NCBI GenBank assembly: GCA_964242945.1
Contig: CAXTCF010000001.1
Location: 16,916-80,915 of the forward strand
Reading direction: 5' to 3'
From: Mesorhizobium_B sp964242945
Lineage (GTDB): Bacteria > Pseudomonadota > Alphaproteobacteria > Rhizobiales > Rhizobiaceae
Length of the DNA: 64,000 nt
Position numbers and translations under genes: made by a program. The notes under the pieces are model-generated. The model was given only the letters and a program-made list of their open reading frames with translations. It did no database searches and was not told where the DNA came from. This document shows positions 16,985 through 25,483 of this stretch, piece after piece. Each line of letters opens with the position of its first letter. Positions within the stretch are counted from its first letter, which is position 1.

Positions 16985-17341
16985 CGAGGACATCGTCTGC
17001 TGGAAGATGTTCACGAGCGGCTGGCCGGTGTCGTGATCGAGTGCCTGGACTGGCAGGCATTTATCGCGCGCTACGACACGCTTGATACGCCGTTCTGCCT
17101 GGACCCGCCCTACTACGGGAACGAGGACGACTACGGTCGCGGATTGTCCAGCCGCGATCAGTTCGCAGCGATGGCAAGCGCGCTGGGCGGCATCCGCGGC
17201 CGCTTCGTGCTTTCGCTAAACGATCTGCCGGAGGTGCGCGAGATCTTCGCCGCTTTCGAGTTCCAGGCCGTGGACTTGTCTTATCGGATCAGCGGAGGAG
17301 TCACTGCGGCGCGCGAGGTGATCATCACTGCCCGCGCCTGA
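16985..17341 (+). pseudogene. C-terminal fragment of a Dam-type (D12 class) DNA adenine methyltransferase
   Basis: The frame opens after a TGA at 16982 and reads LLEDVHERLAGVVIE, then FCLDPPYYGNEDDYG with the catalytic DPPY motif, then FVLSLNDLPEVREIF. This is the C-terminal third of phage-type adenine-N6 methyltransferases. The AdoMet-binding FxGxG motif and the target-recognition domain are absent, so it cannot be active by itself. About 119 codons remain of the usual 270 or so. It supports a phage origin for the element at tRNA-Leu. Confidence 0.8.
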
Positions 17342-17642
17342 GCCGTTTGGATCGCCCATCAAGTTGAGCCCCAAGAAATGCCCCTTAATGTGCGCCAAAT
17401 AAATCCTTAAGGCTCGCAAACCCTTGCGGCGCATGGTGTGGTGAAAGGTGCGTTTGCGTCCTCGACCGCACTCTCGTTACAGATCCTCTCCTGATCCGAT
17501 TTCTCGGCGCCCGCGTGCGAAATGCCGCACGTCAATTTCATGCAGGAAGCCGTCCGCTTGCGTGTTGCCAGGGCGCGCGGCATGCTGTTGAACGGCCTGC
17601 ACATCCCGGCACCGCATGGCGCCTCGAACCGCGGAGGCGCGT
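17342..17642. other. 300-base junction between island and mgtE
   Basis: No gene is supported here. It contains an 11-base copy (17461-17471, CTCGACCGCAC) of the 3' end of tRNA-Leu, a candidate for the decayed right attachment site. A GGAGGCGC ribosome site for mgtE lies at the right end. Confidence 0.4.
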
Positions 17643-19064
17643 ATGGAGAGCCCGAACGAAGAACGGCCTCAAGCGGGTGACTCTGGCGGGCCGAACGGCA
17701 GCATTTACGATGCCGAAGGCGTCATCCGCGCGCCGTTCCTGACCCAGGTCGGCGCGGCGATCGCCGACCGCGATACGGTGATGCTGAAAGCGGAGGTCAG
17801 CAACCTCCATCAGTCCGAAATCGGCGACCTCCTGGAAGCGCTCCTGCCGGAGCAGCGCCAGCAGCTTGTGCAGCTGCTCGGCGCCGACTTCGACTTCACC
17901 GCGCTCACCGAAGTGGACGAGGCGATCCGCCTGGAGATCGTCGAGAACCTGCCCAATGCGCAGATTGCGCAGGCCGTGCAGGAGCTCGACTCGGACGATG
18001 CCGTCTATATCCTGGAGGATCTGGACGAGGCCGATCAGGACGAAATCCTGTCGCAGCTTCCCTTCACCGAGCGCATCCGCCTGCGCCGCTCGCTGGACTA
18101 TCCCGAAGAGTCGGCCGGGCGCCGCATGCAGACGGAGTTCGTCGCCGTGCCGCCGTTCTGGACCGTCGGCCAGACGATCGACTACATGCGGGACGACCAG
18201 AACCTGCCCGAACGCTTCGCGCAGATCTTCGTCATCGACCCCACCTTCAAGCTGCTCGGCGCCGTCGATCTCGACCGCATCCTGCGCTCGCGCCGCTCGA
18301 CCAAGGTCGAGGCGATCATGCACGAGACGCGCCACGCCATTCCCGCCACCATGGACCAGGAAGAAGCGGCGCAGGAATTCGAGCAGTACGACCTTCTCTC
18401 GGCGGCCGTGGTGGACGAGAACGAGCGTCTCGTCGGCGTGCTGACGATCGACGACGTGGTGGACGTGATCCAGGCGGAGGCCGAGGAAGACCTGCTGCGC
18501 ATGGGCGGCGTCGGCGACGAAGAGCTTTCCGATTCCGTGCTCACCACCTCGCGCTCCCGCGTGCCGTGGCTGCTCGTCAACCTCGTCACGGCCGTGCTGG
18601 CGGCTTCCGTGATCGGCCTGTTCGAGAACACGATCCAAGCGGTGGTGGCGCTGGCCGTGCTGATGCCGATCGTCGCCGGCATGGGCGGCAATGCGGGATC
18701 GCAGACCATGACGGTGACGGTGCGCGCGCTCGCCACGCGCGACATCGACATCTACAATGCCGGCCGGATCATCAGGAGAGAACTCGGCGTAGGTTTCATC
18801 AACGGCATCGTGTTCGCCTGCCTGATCGGCCTCGTGGCGGGCCTCTGGTTCCATTCCCCGAGCATCGGCGGATTGATCGCGGCGGCGATGGTGATCAACA
18901 TGTTCGCCGCCGCGCTGGCAGGCATCCTGATCCCGCTGCTGCTGGACCGCCTGGGCGCCGACCCGGCGGTGGCGTCCGCGGTGTTCGTGACGACCGTGAC
19001 GGACGTGGTGGGGTTCTTTGCGTTTCTGGGACTTGCCACATGGTGGTTCAGCGGTTCGCACTGA
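17643..19064 (+). CDS. mgtE: magnesium transporter MgtE
   Basis: MgtE is an inner-membrane Mg2+ channel gated by its cytoplasmic domains. In 473 residues the order is the acidic N-domain (MgtE_N, about 40-140), two CBS domains (about 145-265), and five helices in the last 190 residues. The pore segment ADPAVASAVFVTTVTDVVGF carries the conserved P-A and D residues. The ATG at 17643 has a GGAGG ribosome site; an upstream in-frame ATG at 17616 lacks one. The MerR gene begins five bases after its stop. Confidence 0.95.
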   Translation: MESPNEERPQAGDSGGPNGSIYDAEGVIRAPFLTQVGAAIADRDTVMLKAEVSNLHQSEIGDLLEALLPEQRQQLVQLLGADFDFTALTEVDEAIRLEIVENLPNAQIAQAVQELDSDDAVYILEDLDEADQDEILSQLPFTERIRLRRSLDYPEESAGRRMQTEFVAVPPFWTVGQTIDYMRDDQNLPERFAQIFVIDPTFKLLGAVDLDRILRSRRSTKVEAIMHETRHAIPATMDQEEAAQEFEQYDLLSAAVVDENERLVGVLTIDDVVDVIQAEAEEDLLRMGGVGDEELSDSVLTTSRSRVPWLLVNLVTAVLAASVIGLFENTIQAVVALAVLMPIVAGMGGNAGSQTMTVTVRALATRDIDIYNAGRIIRRELGVGFINGIVFACLIGLVAGLWFHSPSIGGLIAAAMVINMFAAALAGILIPLLLDRLGADPAVASAVFVTTVTDVVGFFAFLGLATWWFSGSH

Positions 19065-19068
19065 CACG

Positions 19069-19455
19069 ATGCGCGAGTTCTATTCCATCACCGAGCTGAC
19101 CCGCGAATTCGACATCACGACGCGGACGCTGCGCTTCTATGAGGATCAAGGGCTGATCCAGCCGCTGCGCCGCGGCCGCACCCGGCTGTTCCACCCATCC
19201 GACCGGCAGCTGCTGCGGCAGATTCTTGGCGCCAAGCGTCTGGGATTTTCGCTGGCCGAAATCCGCGACCTCGTCGCCATGACGGCCGAGGTGCCAGGCG
19301 AGACCGATAAGATCAGGGCGCTGCTCCGCCGCATCGGCGCGACACGCGACTTGCTGCGGCAGAAGCGCCGCGACCTCGAAGACGTTTTGGACGACCTCGA
19401 TCATGCGGAAGAGGCCTGCGTGGAGCGGCTTGTGGAACTCGGCGTTTCCACCTGA
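19069..19455 (+). CDS. MerR family transcriptional regulator
   Basis: This is a 128-residue DNA-binding regulator. The N-terminal winged HTH is clear: SITELTREFDITTRTLRFYEDQGLIQP. The C-terminal half is a coiled coil (about 75-115, LRRIGATRDLLRQKRRDLEDVLDDLDHAEE). There are no metal-binding cysteines at the usual positions; only one Cys, in EEACVERL, is present. It resembles the alphaproteobacterial MerR subgroup often found near fatty- or branched-acid catabolism genes, but no such genes are here. It sits in the mgtE transcript; whether it controls mgtE is unknown. Confidence 0.88.
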   Translation: MREFYSITELTREFDITTRTLRFYEDQGLIQPLRRGRTRLFHPSDRQLLRQILGAKRLGFSLAEIRDLVAMTAEVPGETDKIRALLRRIGATRDLLRQKRRDLEDVLDDLDHAEEACVERLVELGVST

Positions 19456-19463
19456 CCTCCGCG

Positions 19464-20432
19464 TCAGGGCTGCTCCTCGCTTGTGTCGGCCCCCGCAGCG
19501 CAGATGCCGGCCATGTCCTGAAGCTGCGCTTTGGTCTGCGGGTCGGCGTCGCTGCCGAACACCTTCGACATCAGCCCGCCCGCCTGGATCTGGTCGAGCA
19601 TGCAGGAGCAGTAGGGGGCACAAAATGCCTCGTCACGCGAAGCCTCGCAATTGCGCGCGCAGGCGCGGCTGAATCTTGCCTCCGGCGCTTGCGGCACCGG
19701 CGGGAAGACTTGCGAGAACAGCCAGACGCAGCCGATCAGAACGGGTTGATGGAGGAGGTAAAACAGAAGGCTGTGGCGGCCGAGAAAAGCGAGGGGACGC
19801 AAGCCTCGTGGAGGATTGCCTGCAAGCCATGGGAAGAAGCCTGCCTGCGCCGCTAACTTTGCTATGCCGATACCTGCAAGCACCGCACCGAACCAGGGAA
19901 ACACCGGCACGTAGTCGTTGGAGCGGGGAAGCGCAGTTGAAAGTCCCACCCACCAAAGCGCCGGATGGTTGAACAGGTCGGCTTTGAAAAAGAAGGGCAG
20001 CGCGACGAACCCGGCGGCGAGAGCAAGCGTCAGGATCGAAGGCAGGCGCAGGAAGAGCAGGCCCGCCAAGCTGGCAAAGGCGATCTCGTGAAGGATACCG
20101 AAAAAGATCCACTCTTCCCGCATGGCGAGGAAAGTGGCCAGCGAGATCAGCGCCGCGGCGCCGGCGACCAGGACGAACCGCTTCCAGAAGCCGTTCCAGC
20201 GGATCCCCTCCGCATGCGCCAGGAACAGGCTGACGCCGACCAGAAACAGGAAGCTGGAAGCGATCGAGCGGGCGTAGAGTTTGAGGAATCCGTGGCCTGT
20301 CGTGCCCGGCTCCAGATAGCCGAAGAACTCAAGGTCCCACGAGAAGTGGAAGCTCGCCATGGCGAGCAGCGCAACGCCTCTCGCCACGTCGATCGCCGCG
20401 ATCCGGCGGGAAGGGAAAGGACTGTCGCTCAT
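19464..20432 (-). CDS. DUF1624 / heparan-alpha-glucosaminide acetyltransferase-like membrane protein
   Basis: This is a 322-residue inner-membrane protein with about eight helices. The first block RIAAIDVARGVALLAMASFHFSWDL is the DUF1624 (HGSNAT catalytic-domain-like) start with the conserved D-x-x-R-G and an HFSWD histidine. Later GRHSLLFYLLHQPVLI matches the end of acyltransferase membrane domains. The last 85 residues form a Cys-containing soluble tail (ACARNCEASRDEAFCAPYCSCM), which is unusual for a simple transporter. The function in bacteria is unknown; acetylation of a sugar or envelope component is possible. Confidence 0.82.
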   Translation of the reverse strand: MSDSPFPSRRIAAIDVARGVALLAMASFHFSWDLEFFGYLEPGTTGHGFLKLYARSIASSFLFLVGVSLFLAHAEGIRWNGFWKRFVLVAGAAALISLATFLAMREEWIFFGILHEIAFASLAGLLFLRLPSILTLALAAGFVALPFFFKADLFNHPALWWVGLSTALPRSNDYVPVFPWFGAVLAGIGIAKLAAQAGFFPWLAGNPPRGLRPLAFLGRHSLLFYLLHQPVLIGCVWLFSQVFPPVPQAPEARFSRACARNCEASRDEAFCAPYCSCMLDQIQAGGLMSKVFGSDADPQTKAQLQDMAGICAAGADTSEEQP

Positions 20433-20487
20433 GCCGGCGCGACTTGTTGCAGGCCGCCGCGCCGAAGTCCAATGCCGCGTCGGCTGA

Positions 20488-21720
20488 TCAGGCAGCGCTC
20501 AAGCGCGCCACCGGCTGTTCGCGGATGGGCAGGTGCACGGCGGCGGCAAACAGGCCGAGCAGGACGCCCAGCCACCACACGGGATCGTAGCTGCCAAGTT
20601 GGTCGTAGAGGTAGCCGCCGAGCCACACGCCCAGGAACGAGCCAACCTGGTGGGATAGGAACACCATGCCGCCCAGCATGCCGAGATGCCTTGTGCCGAA
20701 CATCACCGCGACGAGGCCGTTGGTGGGCGGCACGGTGGAAAGCCAGAGCAGGCCCATCAGGATGGAGAAGGCGATGACGGTTGCAGGCGTCTGCGGCAGG
20801 AGGAGGAATGCGGTGACGAGGACCGAGCGGCCGAAATAGATCAGCGCGAGGATAACCGGCTTCGGATACCGCTGGCCGATCGCGCCGGCCGTCAGGCTGC
20901 CGATGATGTTGAAGAAGCCGATCAGCGAAAGGGCGATCACGGCGTAGCGGCTGTCGATGCCGAGGTCGCGGATATAGGCTGGGAAGTGTGCGGTGATGAA
21001 CGCCACCTGGAAACCGCAGACGAAGAAGCCGGAAACCAGCAGGAGATAGGAGCGGTGCTTAGCCGCCTCGCGCAGCGCTTCCGCGGCGGTCTGCTCCATC
21101 GCGGCGGTTGCCGAAAGGCCGCTTCGGGCGTTGCCGACGAGCGGCGCGGCGAGGACTGGAATGACGAGCATCATCGCGCTCATGATCACCAGCGTGTCCG
21201 ACCAGCCATAGGCGTCGATCAGCTTCTGGCTGAGCGGCGCAAACAGGAACATCCCCGCCGAACCAGCGGCCGTGCCGAGCCCGAACACGAAGGAGCGGCG
21301 CTCCGGCGAAACATTGCGGGCAAACGCCGCCAATACGATGCTGAACGAGCCGGCGGCGATGCCAAGGCCGATCAGCACGCCGCCGCCGAGGTAAAGCACT
21401 CCCGTGTTGGGCGCGAACGCCATCACAACCAGCCCAACCGCATAAAGCAGCCCGCCGAGGCTCAAGGTCCGCCAGGTTCCGAACTTGTCGGCAAACGCGC
21501 CAAACACCGGCTGGCCCAAGCCCCAGAAGAGGTTCTGGATTGCCATGGCGAGGCCGAATTCGGTGCGGTCCCAGCCTTTCTCGGCAAGCATCGGGATCTG
21601 GAAGAAGCCCATCGCGGAGCGGGGTCCGAACGTCAGCGCCGCAACGGCACAGCCGCAGCCGATGATGAGCCAAGGCAGCGGGCTTGCCCGTCCGGTGGAG
21701 TGGGTCGTGAAGGAGGCCAT
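20488..21720 (-). CDS. MFS transporter
   Basis: This is a 410-residue major facilitator protein with 12 predicted helices. The start was taken at MASFTTHSTGRASPLPWLI; the open frame upstream adds 27 residues that do not resemble the family. The loop after helix 2 (FGAFADKFGTWRTLSLGG) is the MFS G-x-x-x-D-x-x-G motif. The middle loop has the usual charged stretch, and the final helices end near the C-terminal PIREQPVARL. It resembles oxalate/formate-antiporter-like or YbfB-type MFS proteins, but no substrate can be assigned. It is transcribed alone. Confidence 0.85.
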   Translation of the reverse strand: MASFTTHSTGRASPLPWLIIGCGCAVAALTFGPRSAMGFFQIPMLAEKGWDRTEFGLAMAIQNLFWGLGQPVFGAFADKFGTWRTLSLGGLLYAVGLVVMAFAPNTGVLYLGGGVLIGLGIAAGSFSIVLAAFARNVSPERRSFVFGLGTAAGSAGMFLFAPLSQKLIDAYGWSDTLVIMSAMMLVIPVLAAPLVGNARSGLSATAAMEQTAAEALREAAKHRSYLLLVSGFFVCGFQVAFITAHFPAYIRDLGIDSRYAVIALSLIGFFNIIGSLTAGAIGQRYPKPVILALIYFGRSVLVTAFLLLPQTPATVIAFSILMGLLWLSTVPPTNGLVAVMFGTRHLGMLGGMVFLSHQVGSFLGVWLGGYLYDQLGSYDPVWWLGVLLGLFAAAVHLPIREQPVARLSAA

Positions 21721-21938
21721 GCCGCATCCCCGCAGGAGAAAGTTGAGGTCTAGCGCTTTCCCGGACGCAGGAACAATCAAAAGGGTCCACGCACCCTTCA
21801 ACTTCTCTGAAGCGACGCCGCTCGAAATCGGTGCTTTACCCCTGTTAATGTGCCACAGTTCAGCCCCATTGATTCACGCAATGCGCGCTCCGTCATTTCC
21901 CTTCGCATCCGGCTCGGCAAGAACGCTGCAAACATCCA

Positions 21939-22448
21939 ATGAGCCTTTCATTCCCTGACCGTGTCCATGGTGATGGGCCGGCGATCCGTCCCGCACGCCG
22001 GAACGACATCGACGCGCTGGTGGCGATCGAAAACGCCTCGTTTGCAGGCGACCGGCTTTCCCGCCGCTCCTTTCTGCGGTTCGTGGAAAGCCCTTCGGCC
22101 ATTGCGCTTGTGGCGGAGCGGGAAGCGGTGCTGGGAAGCTGCATCGTGCTCCTGCGCACCACCTCGCAGCGCGCCCGGCTTTATTCGCTTGCCGTCGCAC
22201 CGCAAGCCGCGGGGCAGGGAATAGGATCAGCCCTGTTGAAGGCCGCGGAGGCAGCCGCAGCTGTGCAGGGCAGCCGCGTGATGACCCTGGAGGTGCGCGA
22301 AGACAACGCGCCGGCCCAGGGCCTCTATGCCAGAAGCGGCTTCGATCTTATCGGGCGTACGTCCAGCTACTACAGCGACGGCCAAGCCGCGCTGCATTTC
22401 CGCAAAGCCCTTGCGCCGCCAGCGCTTGCGCAGGAGGCGGCGGCATGA
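21939..22448 (+). CDS. GNAT family N-acetyltransferase
   Basis: This is a 169-residue acetyltransferase. The acetyl-CoA pyrophosphate loop is present (VAPQAAGQGIGSALLKAA, the R/Q-x-x-G-x-G/A pattern) and the C-terminal motif B (DNAPAQGLYARSGFDLIGR) is typical of RimI-like enzymes. It overlaps the following ATP-grasp gene by four bases (ATGA), so the two proteins are made together and probably act in one pathway. The substrate may be a peptide or amino compound made by that ligase. Ribosomal-protein acetylation cannot be excluded. Confidence 0.88.
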   Translation: MSLSFPDRVHGDGPAIRPARRNDIDALVAIENASFAGDRLSRRSFLRFVESPSAIALVAEREAVLGSCIVLLRTTSQRARLYSLAVAPQAAGQGIGSALLKAAEAAAAVQGSRVMTLEVREDNAPAQGLYARSGFDLIGRTSSYYSDGQAALHFRKALAPPALAQEAAA

Positions 22449-23914
22449 GCTGGGTTATCCTGACCGGGCGCGGCAACGACCTGGATCAGGTTGCCACGCC
22501 GCACAAGATCATCACGACGAAAGACTATCTGGCGCATCCGCAGCTTTTCAAAGGGCAGCGGCCGAAGGTCATCAACCTGTCCAACAGCACCGGCTACCAG
22601 AGCCGGGGCTACTACGCCTCGCTGCTGGCCAGTTCGCGCGGGCACAAGGTCATTCCGACCGTCGAGACGATGATCGACCTGTCCGAACGCAAGCTCTACG
22701 AGAACTCGCTGCCCGAACTGGAACTCGCCCTCAATAAATGCCGCAAGGAACTTGGCGGCACCTTTCCGCCCAAGGTGCGCATCTTCTTCGGATTAGGGCC
22801 GGGCAAGGCCTGGGATCGCTTCGCCAAGCTCCTGTTCGACTGGTTTCGCGCGCCTGCGCTCGAAGTGACGATCAAGGATGAGTTGGGATGGGCTTCGATC
22901 CGCAAGATCGGCTTCCAGCCGCTTGTGCGGATCACGGGCGAAGAGCGCGCCCGCTTTCTACAGTGTCTTGAGGCCTACACGAACCGGGAGTGGCGCGATA
23001 CGCGCACGCGCACGCCCTCCCGCTTCACGTTCGCCACCCTTGTCAACCCGCAGGAGGAACTGCCGCCTTCGGAAATCGCCTCGCTGCGGCACTGGGCCAA
23101 GATCGCAGAAAAGATGGGCGTGGAAGTCGAGCCGATCAGCCGCAAGGAACTGGCGAAGCTGGCGAATTACGACGCGCTCTTCATCCGGGAAACCACGTCG
23201 ATCTCGAACCACACCTACCGCTTCGCACGCCGCGCGCAGCAGGAAGGCATGCCGGTGATCGACGACCCGCTGTCGATGATCCGCTGCACCAACAAGGTTT
23301 ACCTGAACGAGCTGATGAGCGCCAACAAGGTGCCGGTGCCGCCGACGGTGATGATCTCCGGCCTGAACGACCTGGAGCAGGCGGCACAAATCCTCGGTTT
23401 CCCGATCGTGCTCAAGATCCCGGACAGCGCCTTCTCCCGCGGCGTCAAGAAGGCGTCGGACTTCGCGGAACTGAAGGCGCTGGCGGAAAAATGGCTGGAA
23501 GACTCAGACCTCCTGATCGCCCAGAAATTCGTGCCGACGCAGTATGACTGGCGCATCGGGGTGCTGGGCGGGCAGCCGCTCTTCGCCGTCCACTACCTGA
23601 TGGCGAAAAAACACTGGCAGATCGTCAACCACGAGCGTTCGGGCAAGCCGGACCAGGGCGGCGTCAAGGCTTTTACTCTGAAGAACACGCCCGCGCATGT
23701 TGTGGACACCGCGGTGCGGGCAGCCCGCTGCATCGGCGACGGTCTGTACGGCGTGGACCTCAAGGAGACGGGCGACGGCGTGTTCGTGATCGAGGTGAAC
23801 GACAACCCGAATCTCGACCACGGCTATGAAGATCTGGGTGAGAAGGACGAAGTCTGGGTGAAGCTCACCCAGTGGTTTCTCGACCGGCTGGAGAAGCCGA
23901 GCCGGCCGGGATAG
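22445..23914 (+). CDS. RimK-like ATP-grasp ligase with RLAN N-terminal domain
   Basis: This is a 489-residue protein. The N-terminal ~180 residues match the RLAN domain found only in front of RimK-like ligases (WVILTGRGNDLDQV, NLSNSTGYQSRGYYASLLA). A linker follows, then the ATP-grasp fold: MIRCTNKVYLNELM, FPIVLKIPDSAFSRGVKKA (ATP lysine), QKFVPTQYDWRIGVLGG and FVIEVNDNPNLDHG (metal-binding E-x-N). The C-terminal amide-bond chemistry is clear from the family, but the substrate is unknown. It is coupled to the GNAT gene. Its last 50 bases overlap the convergent HD gene. Confidence 0.9.
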   Translation: MSWVILTGRGNDLDQVATPHKIITTKDYLAHPQLFKGQRPKVINLSNSTGYQSRGYYASLLASSRGHKVIPTVETMIDLSERKLYENSLPELELALNKCRKELGGTFPPKVRIFFGLGPGKAWDRFAKLLFDWFRAPALEVTIKDELGWASIRKIGFQPLVRITGEERARFLQCLEAYTNREWRDTRTRTPSRFTFATLVNPQEELPPSEIASLRHWAKIAEKMGVEVEPISRKELAKLANYDALFIRETTSISNHTYRFARRAQQEGMPVIDDPLSMIRCTNKVYLNELMSANKVPVPPTVMISGLNDLEQAAQILGFPIVLKIPDSAFSRGVKKASDFAELKALAEKWLEDSDLLIAQKFVPTQYDWRIGVLGGQPLFAVHYLMAKKHWQIVNHERSGKPDQGGVKAFTLKNTPAHVVDTAVRAARCIGDGLYGVDLKETGDGVFVIEVNDNPNLDHGYEDLGEKDEVWVKLTQWFLDRLEKPSRPG

Positions 23915-24539
23915 CCGCCCTTTCATCCGCGCTTGCCCGCTCGGCTTCCAAGGCGTCGAAGCGCGCGAGGAAAGCCGCCTGCACGACTTCCGTCGCCTGC
24001 GGGGTAAGATCGAAGTCGGATTGCTCCAGGCCGCGCGGACGGCCGAAGAACTCCGCACCTTCCTTGAGCGAGAAGCCGGCAAGCTGGGTGGCCTCGAAAT
24101 AGGCGGCGACGCGATCGGCGTGCTTGATGACGGCGTGCAGCGCCTTGCTCGTCTCCGCCGGCAGCGAAAAGCGGAGATGGATTGCGCGCTGGAGCCTGCC
24201 TTCGACTTGCCTGTAGTCGCCGCCCATCGTGGCCTTGAAGGGCGAGATCATGTCGCCGATGACGTATTCCGGCGCGTCGTGCAACAGGGCTGCCAGGCGA
24301 TGTGAGGGCGTACAGGCGGGCTCGGTCGCCCCGACGATCTGCTCCACCAGCAGCGAATGCTGCGCCACCGAGAACGCATGCATGCCGCGCGTCTGGCCGT
24401 TCCAGCGGGCCACGCGGGAAAGCCCGTGGGCGATATCGGCAATCTCGATATCGAGCGGCGAGGGATCGAGAAGGTCGAGCCGCCGGCCCGAAAGCATACG
24501 CTGCCAGGCGCGCGGGCGGGATGGCGTTGCCCGCGGCAT
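23865..24539 (-). CDS. HD-domain hydrolase (YfbR-like)
   Basis: This is a 224-residue HD-superfamily phosphohydrolase. The metal ligands are visible: H in HAFSVAQHSLLVEQ, the HD pair in AALLHDAPEYVIGDM, and D in VIKHADRVAAYFEA. E. coli YfbR, with this architecture, is a 5'-deoxynucleotidase; here the activity is by analogy. The C-terminal tail after residue 200 is disordered. The ygfZ stop overlaps its start by one base, so it is translated from the ygfZ message. Its 3' end overlaps the convergent ATP-grasp gene. Confidence 0.88.
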   Translation of the reverse strand: MPRATPSRPRAWQRMLSGRRLDLLDPSPLDIEIADIAHGLSRVARWNGQTRGMHAFSVAQHSLLVEQIVGATEPACTPSHRLAALLHDAPEYVIGDMISPFKATMGGDYRQVEGRLQRAIHLRFSLPAETSKALHAVIKHADRVAAYFEATQLAGFSLKEGAEFFGRPRGLEQSDFDLTPQATEVVQAAFLARFDALEAERASADERAAIPAGSASPAGRETTG

Positions 24540-25399
24540 CAGTCGGCGGCAGCCTGTTCGGGCGAGGCCTGTGGGAGGGTGAAGCGCATGCCGGGCGGGA
24601 TCGAAAGCGTGAGAGCCACGCCGGCGGCATGGATTGCGGTTCCGGCAGCCAGGGCGTCGGCAACCCGGTCGATACGGACAAGAGCGATGCCCACCCGGCC
24701 AACGACTGTGCCGAGCGTACCGATTGGGCGCTCGCCCGCCACGACTTCGGTGCCGGCGGGCGGCAGAGCTTCTTCGGATTGCGCAACGAGAATCCGGCGC
24801 CGTGCGGTGCCCCGGTGCTGCATGCGGGAAACCACCTCCTGCCCGACAAAGCAGCCCTTCCGGAGGCCGACGCCACCATTCTGGTCTAGCAGCACGTCAT
24901 GCGGGAAGGCGTCGCCCAGCGTAAAATCCACGCCGCTCTCCGCCACTCCGTACTGAACGCGCACCCCGTTCCAATCGGCTTCATCAGCCTCGGCGTTCTG
25001 AGGGGCGTAGCTGCGCCACACGCCGGCGTCGGTGGGGAAGCGAGTGTCGCGAAGCCGCGGCTGTGCGGCTTCTGAGTTGGCAGCGCCATCCCAGCCCGCA
25101 AATACGTCTGCGCTCTGTTGTGTCGCGATGTCCACTTTCGCGCGGAGCCGGTAGAGCGTCAAACGGCGTGCGAGGTCTGCGGCGATGTCGGTGCGGCAAT
25201 CCAGCCGAAACCCCTCGCCGTCCCGTGAAACGAGGAAGTCGAACAGGATTTTGCCCTGCGGGGACAACAGGGCGCAGGGGCGGACGTCTTTGTCGGGGAG
25301 CGCATCGACATCTGCCGTGACGATGTTTTGCAGGAAATGCTGCGCTTCCGCAGACGAAACGGTGACGAGGGCGCGACCGGGGATCTGAACGACAGGCAT
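24539..25399 (-). CDS. ygfZ: YgfZ/GcvT-like folate-binding protein (Fe-S cluster assembly)
   Basis: YgfZ (IBA57 family) is a tetrahydrofolate-binding protein that helps mature or repair certain [4Fe-4S] enzymes. The 286-residue protein has the hallmark KGCFVGQEVVSRMQHRG near residue 190, corresponding to the K-G-C-Y-x-G-Q-E signature with its key cysteine. The N-terminal GcvT-like domain starts PGRALVTVSSAEAQHFLQNI. The start MPVVQIPGR was preferred to two in-frame ATGs a few codons upstream. It is divergent from the amidohydrolase at 25484 across 84 bases. Confidence 0.93.
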   Translation of the reverse strand: MPVVQIPGRALVTVSSAEAQHFLQNIVTADVDALPDKDVRPCALLSPQGKILFDFLVSRDGEGFRLDCRTDIAADLARRLTLYRLRAKVDIATQQSADVFAGWDGAANSEAAQPRLRDTRFPTDAGVWRSYAPQNAEADEADWNGVRVQYGVAESGVDFTLGDAFPHDVLLDQNGGVGLRKGCFVGQEVVSRMQHRGTARRRILVAQSEEALPPAGTEVVAGERPIGTLGTVVGRVGIALVRIDRVADALAAGTAIHAAGVALTLSIPPGMRFTLPQASPEQAAAD

Positions 25400-25483
25400 A
25401 CGCATAATCTGTTGCAAGGGGACCGGCGCTTAACTAGGCCCCGGAGCTGTGCGCAGCAAGCGCGGGCGGGTAGAGGCGGGCAG

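Larger units (their letters stand above)
11153..17471. mobile_element. putative decayed integrated element at tRNA-Leu
   Basis: The segment starts at the 3' end of tRNA-Leu with a tyrosine integrase. It holds mostly short, poorly conserved or broken genes, including the C-terminal part of a phage-type Dam methyltransferase at 16985-17341, and ends before the core gene mgtE. A possible right end is the 11-base copy CTCGACCGCAC at 17461-17471 of the tRNA bases 11140-11150. Eleven bases is weak evidence, so the right border is tentative. No other integrase, transposase or structural phage gene is visible. Confidence 0.45.

Noticed and set aside
11131..17471. Firm attL/attR assignment
   Set aside because: Only 11 matching bases were found at the right side; a match this short could occur by chance.
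17538..19067. 509-codon minus-strand frame over mgtE
   Set aside because: Antisense shadow of mgtE with His/Arg/Asp-rich composition; no ribosome site and no domain.
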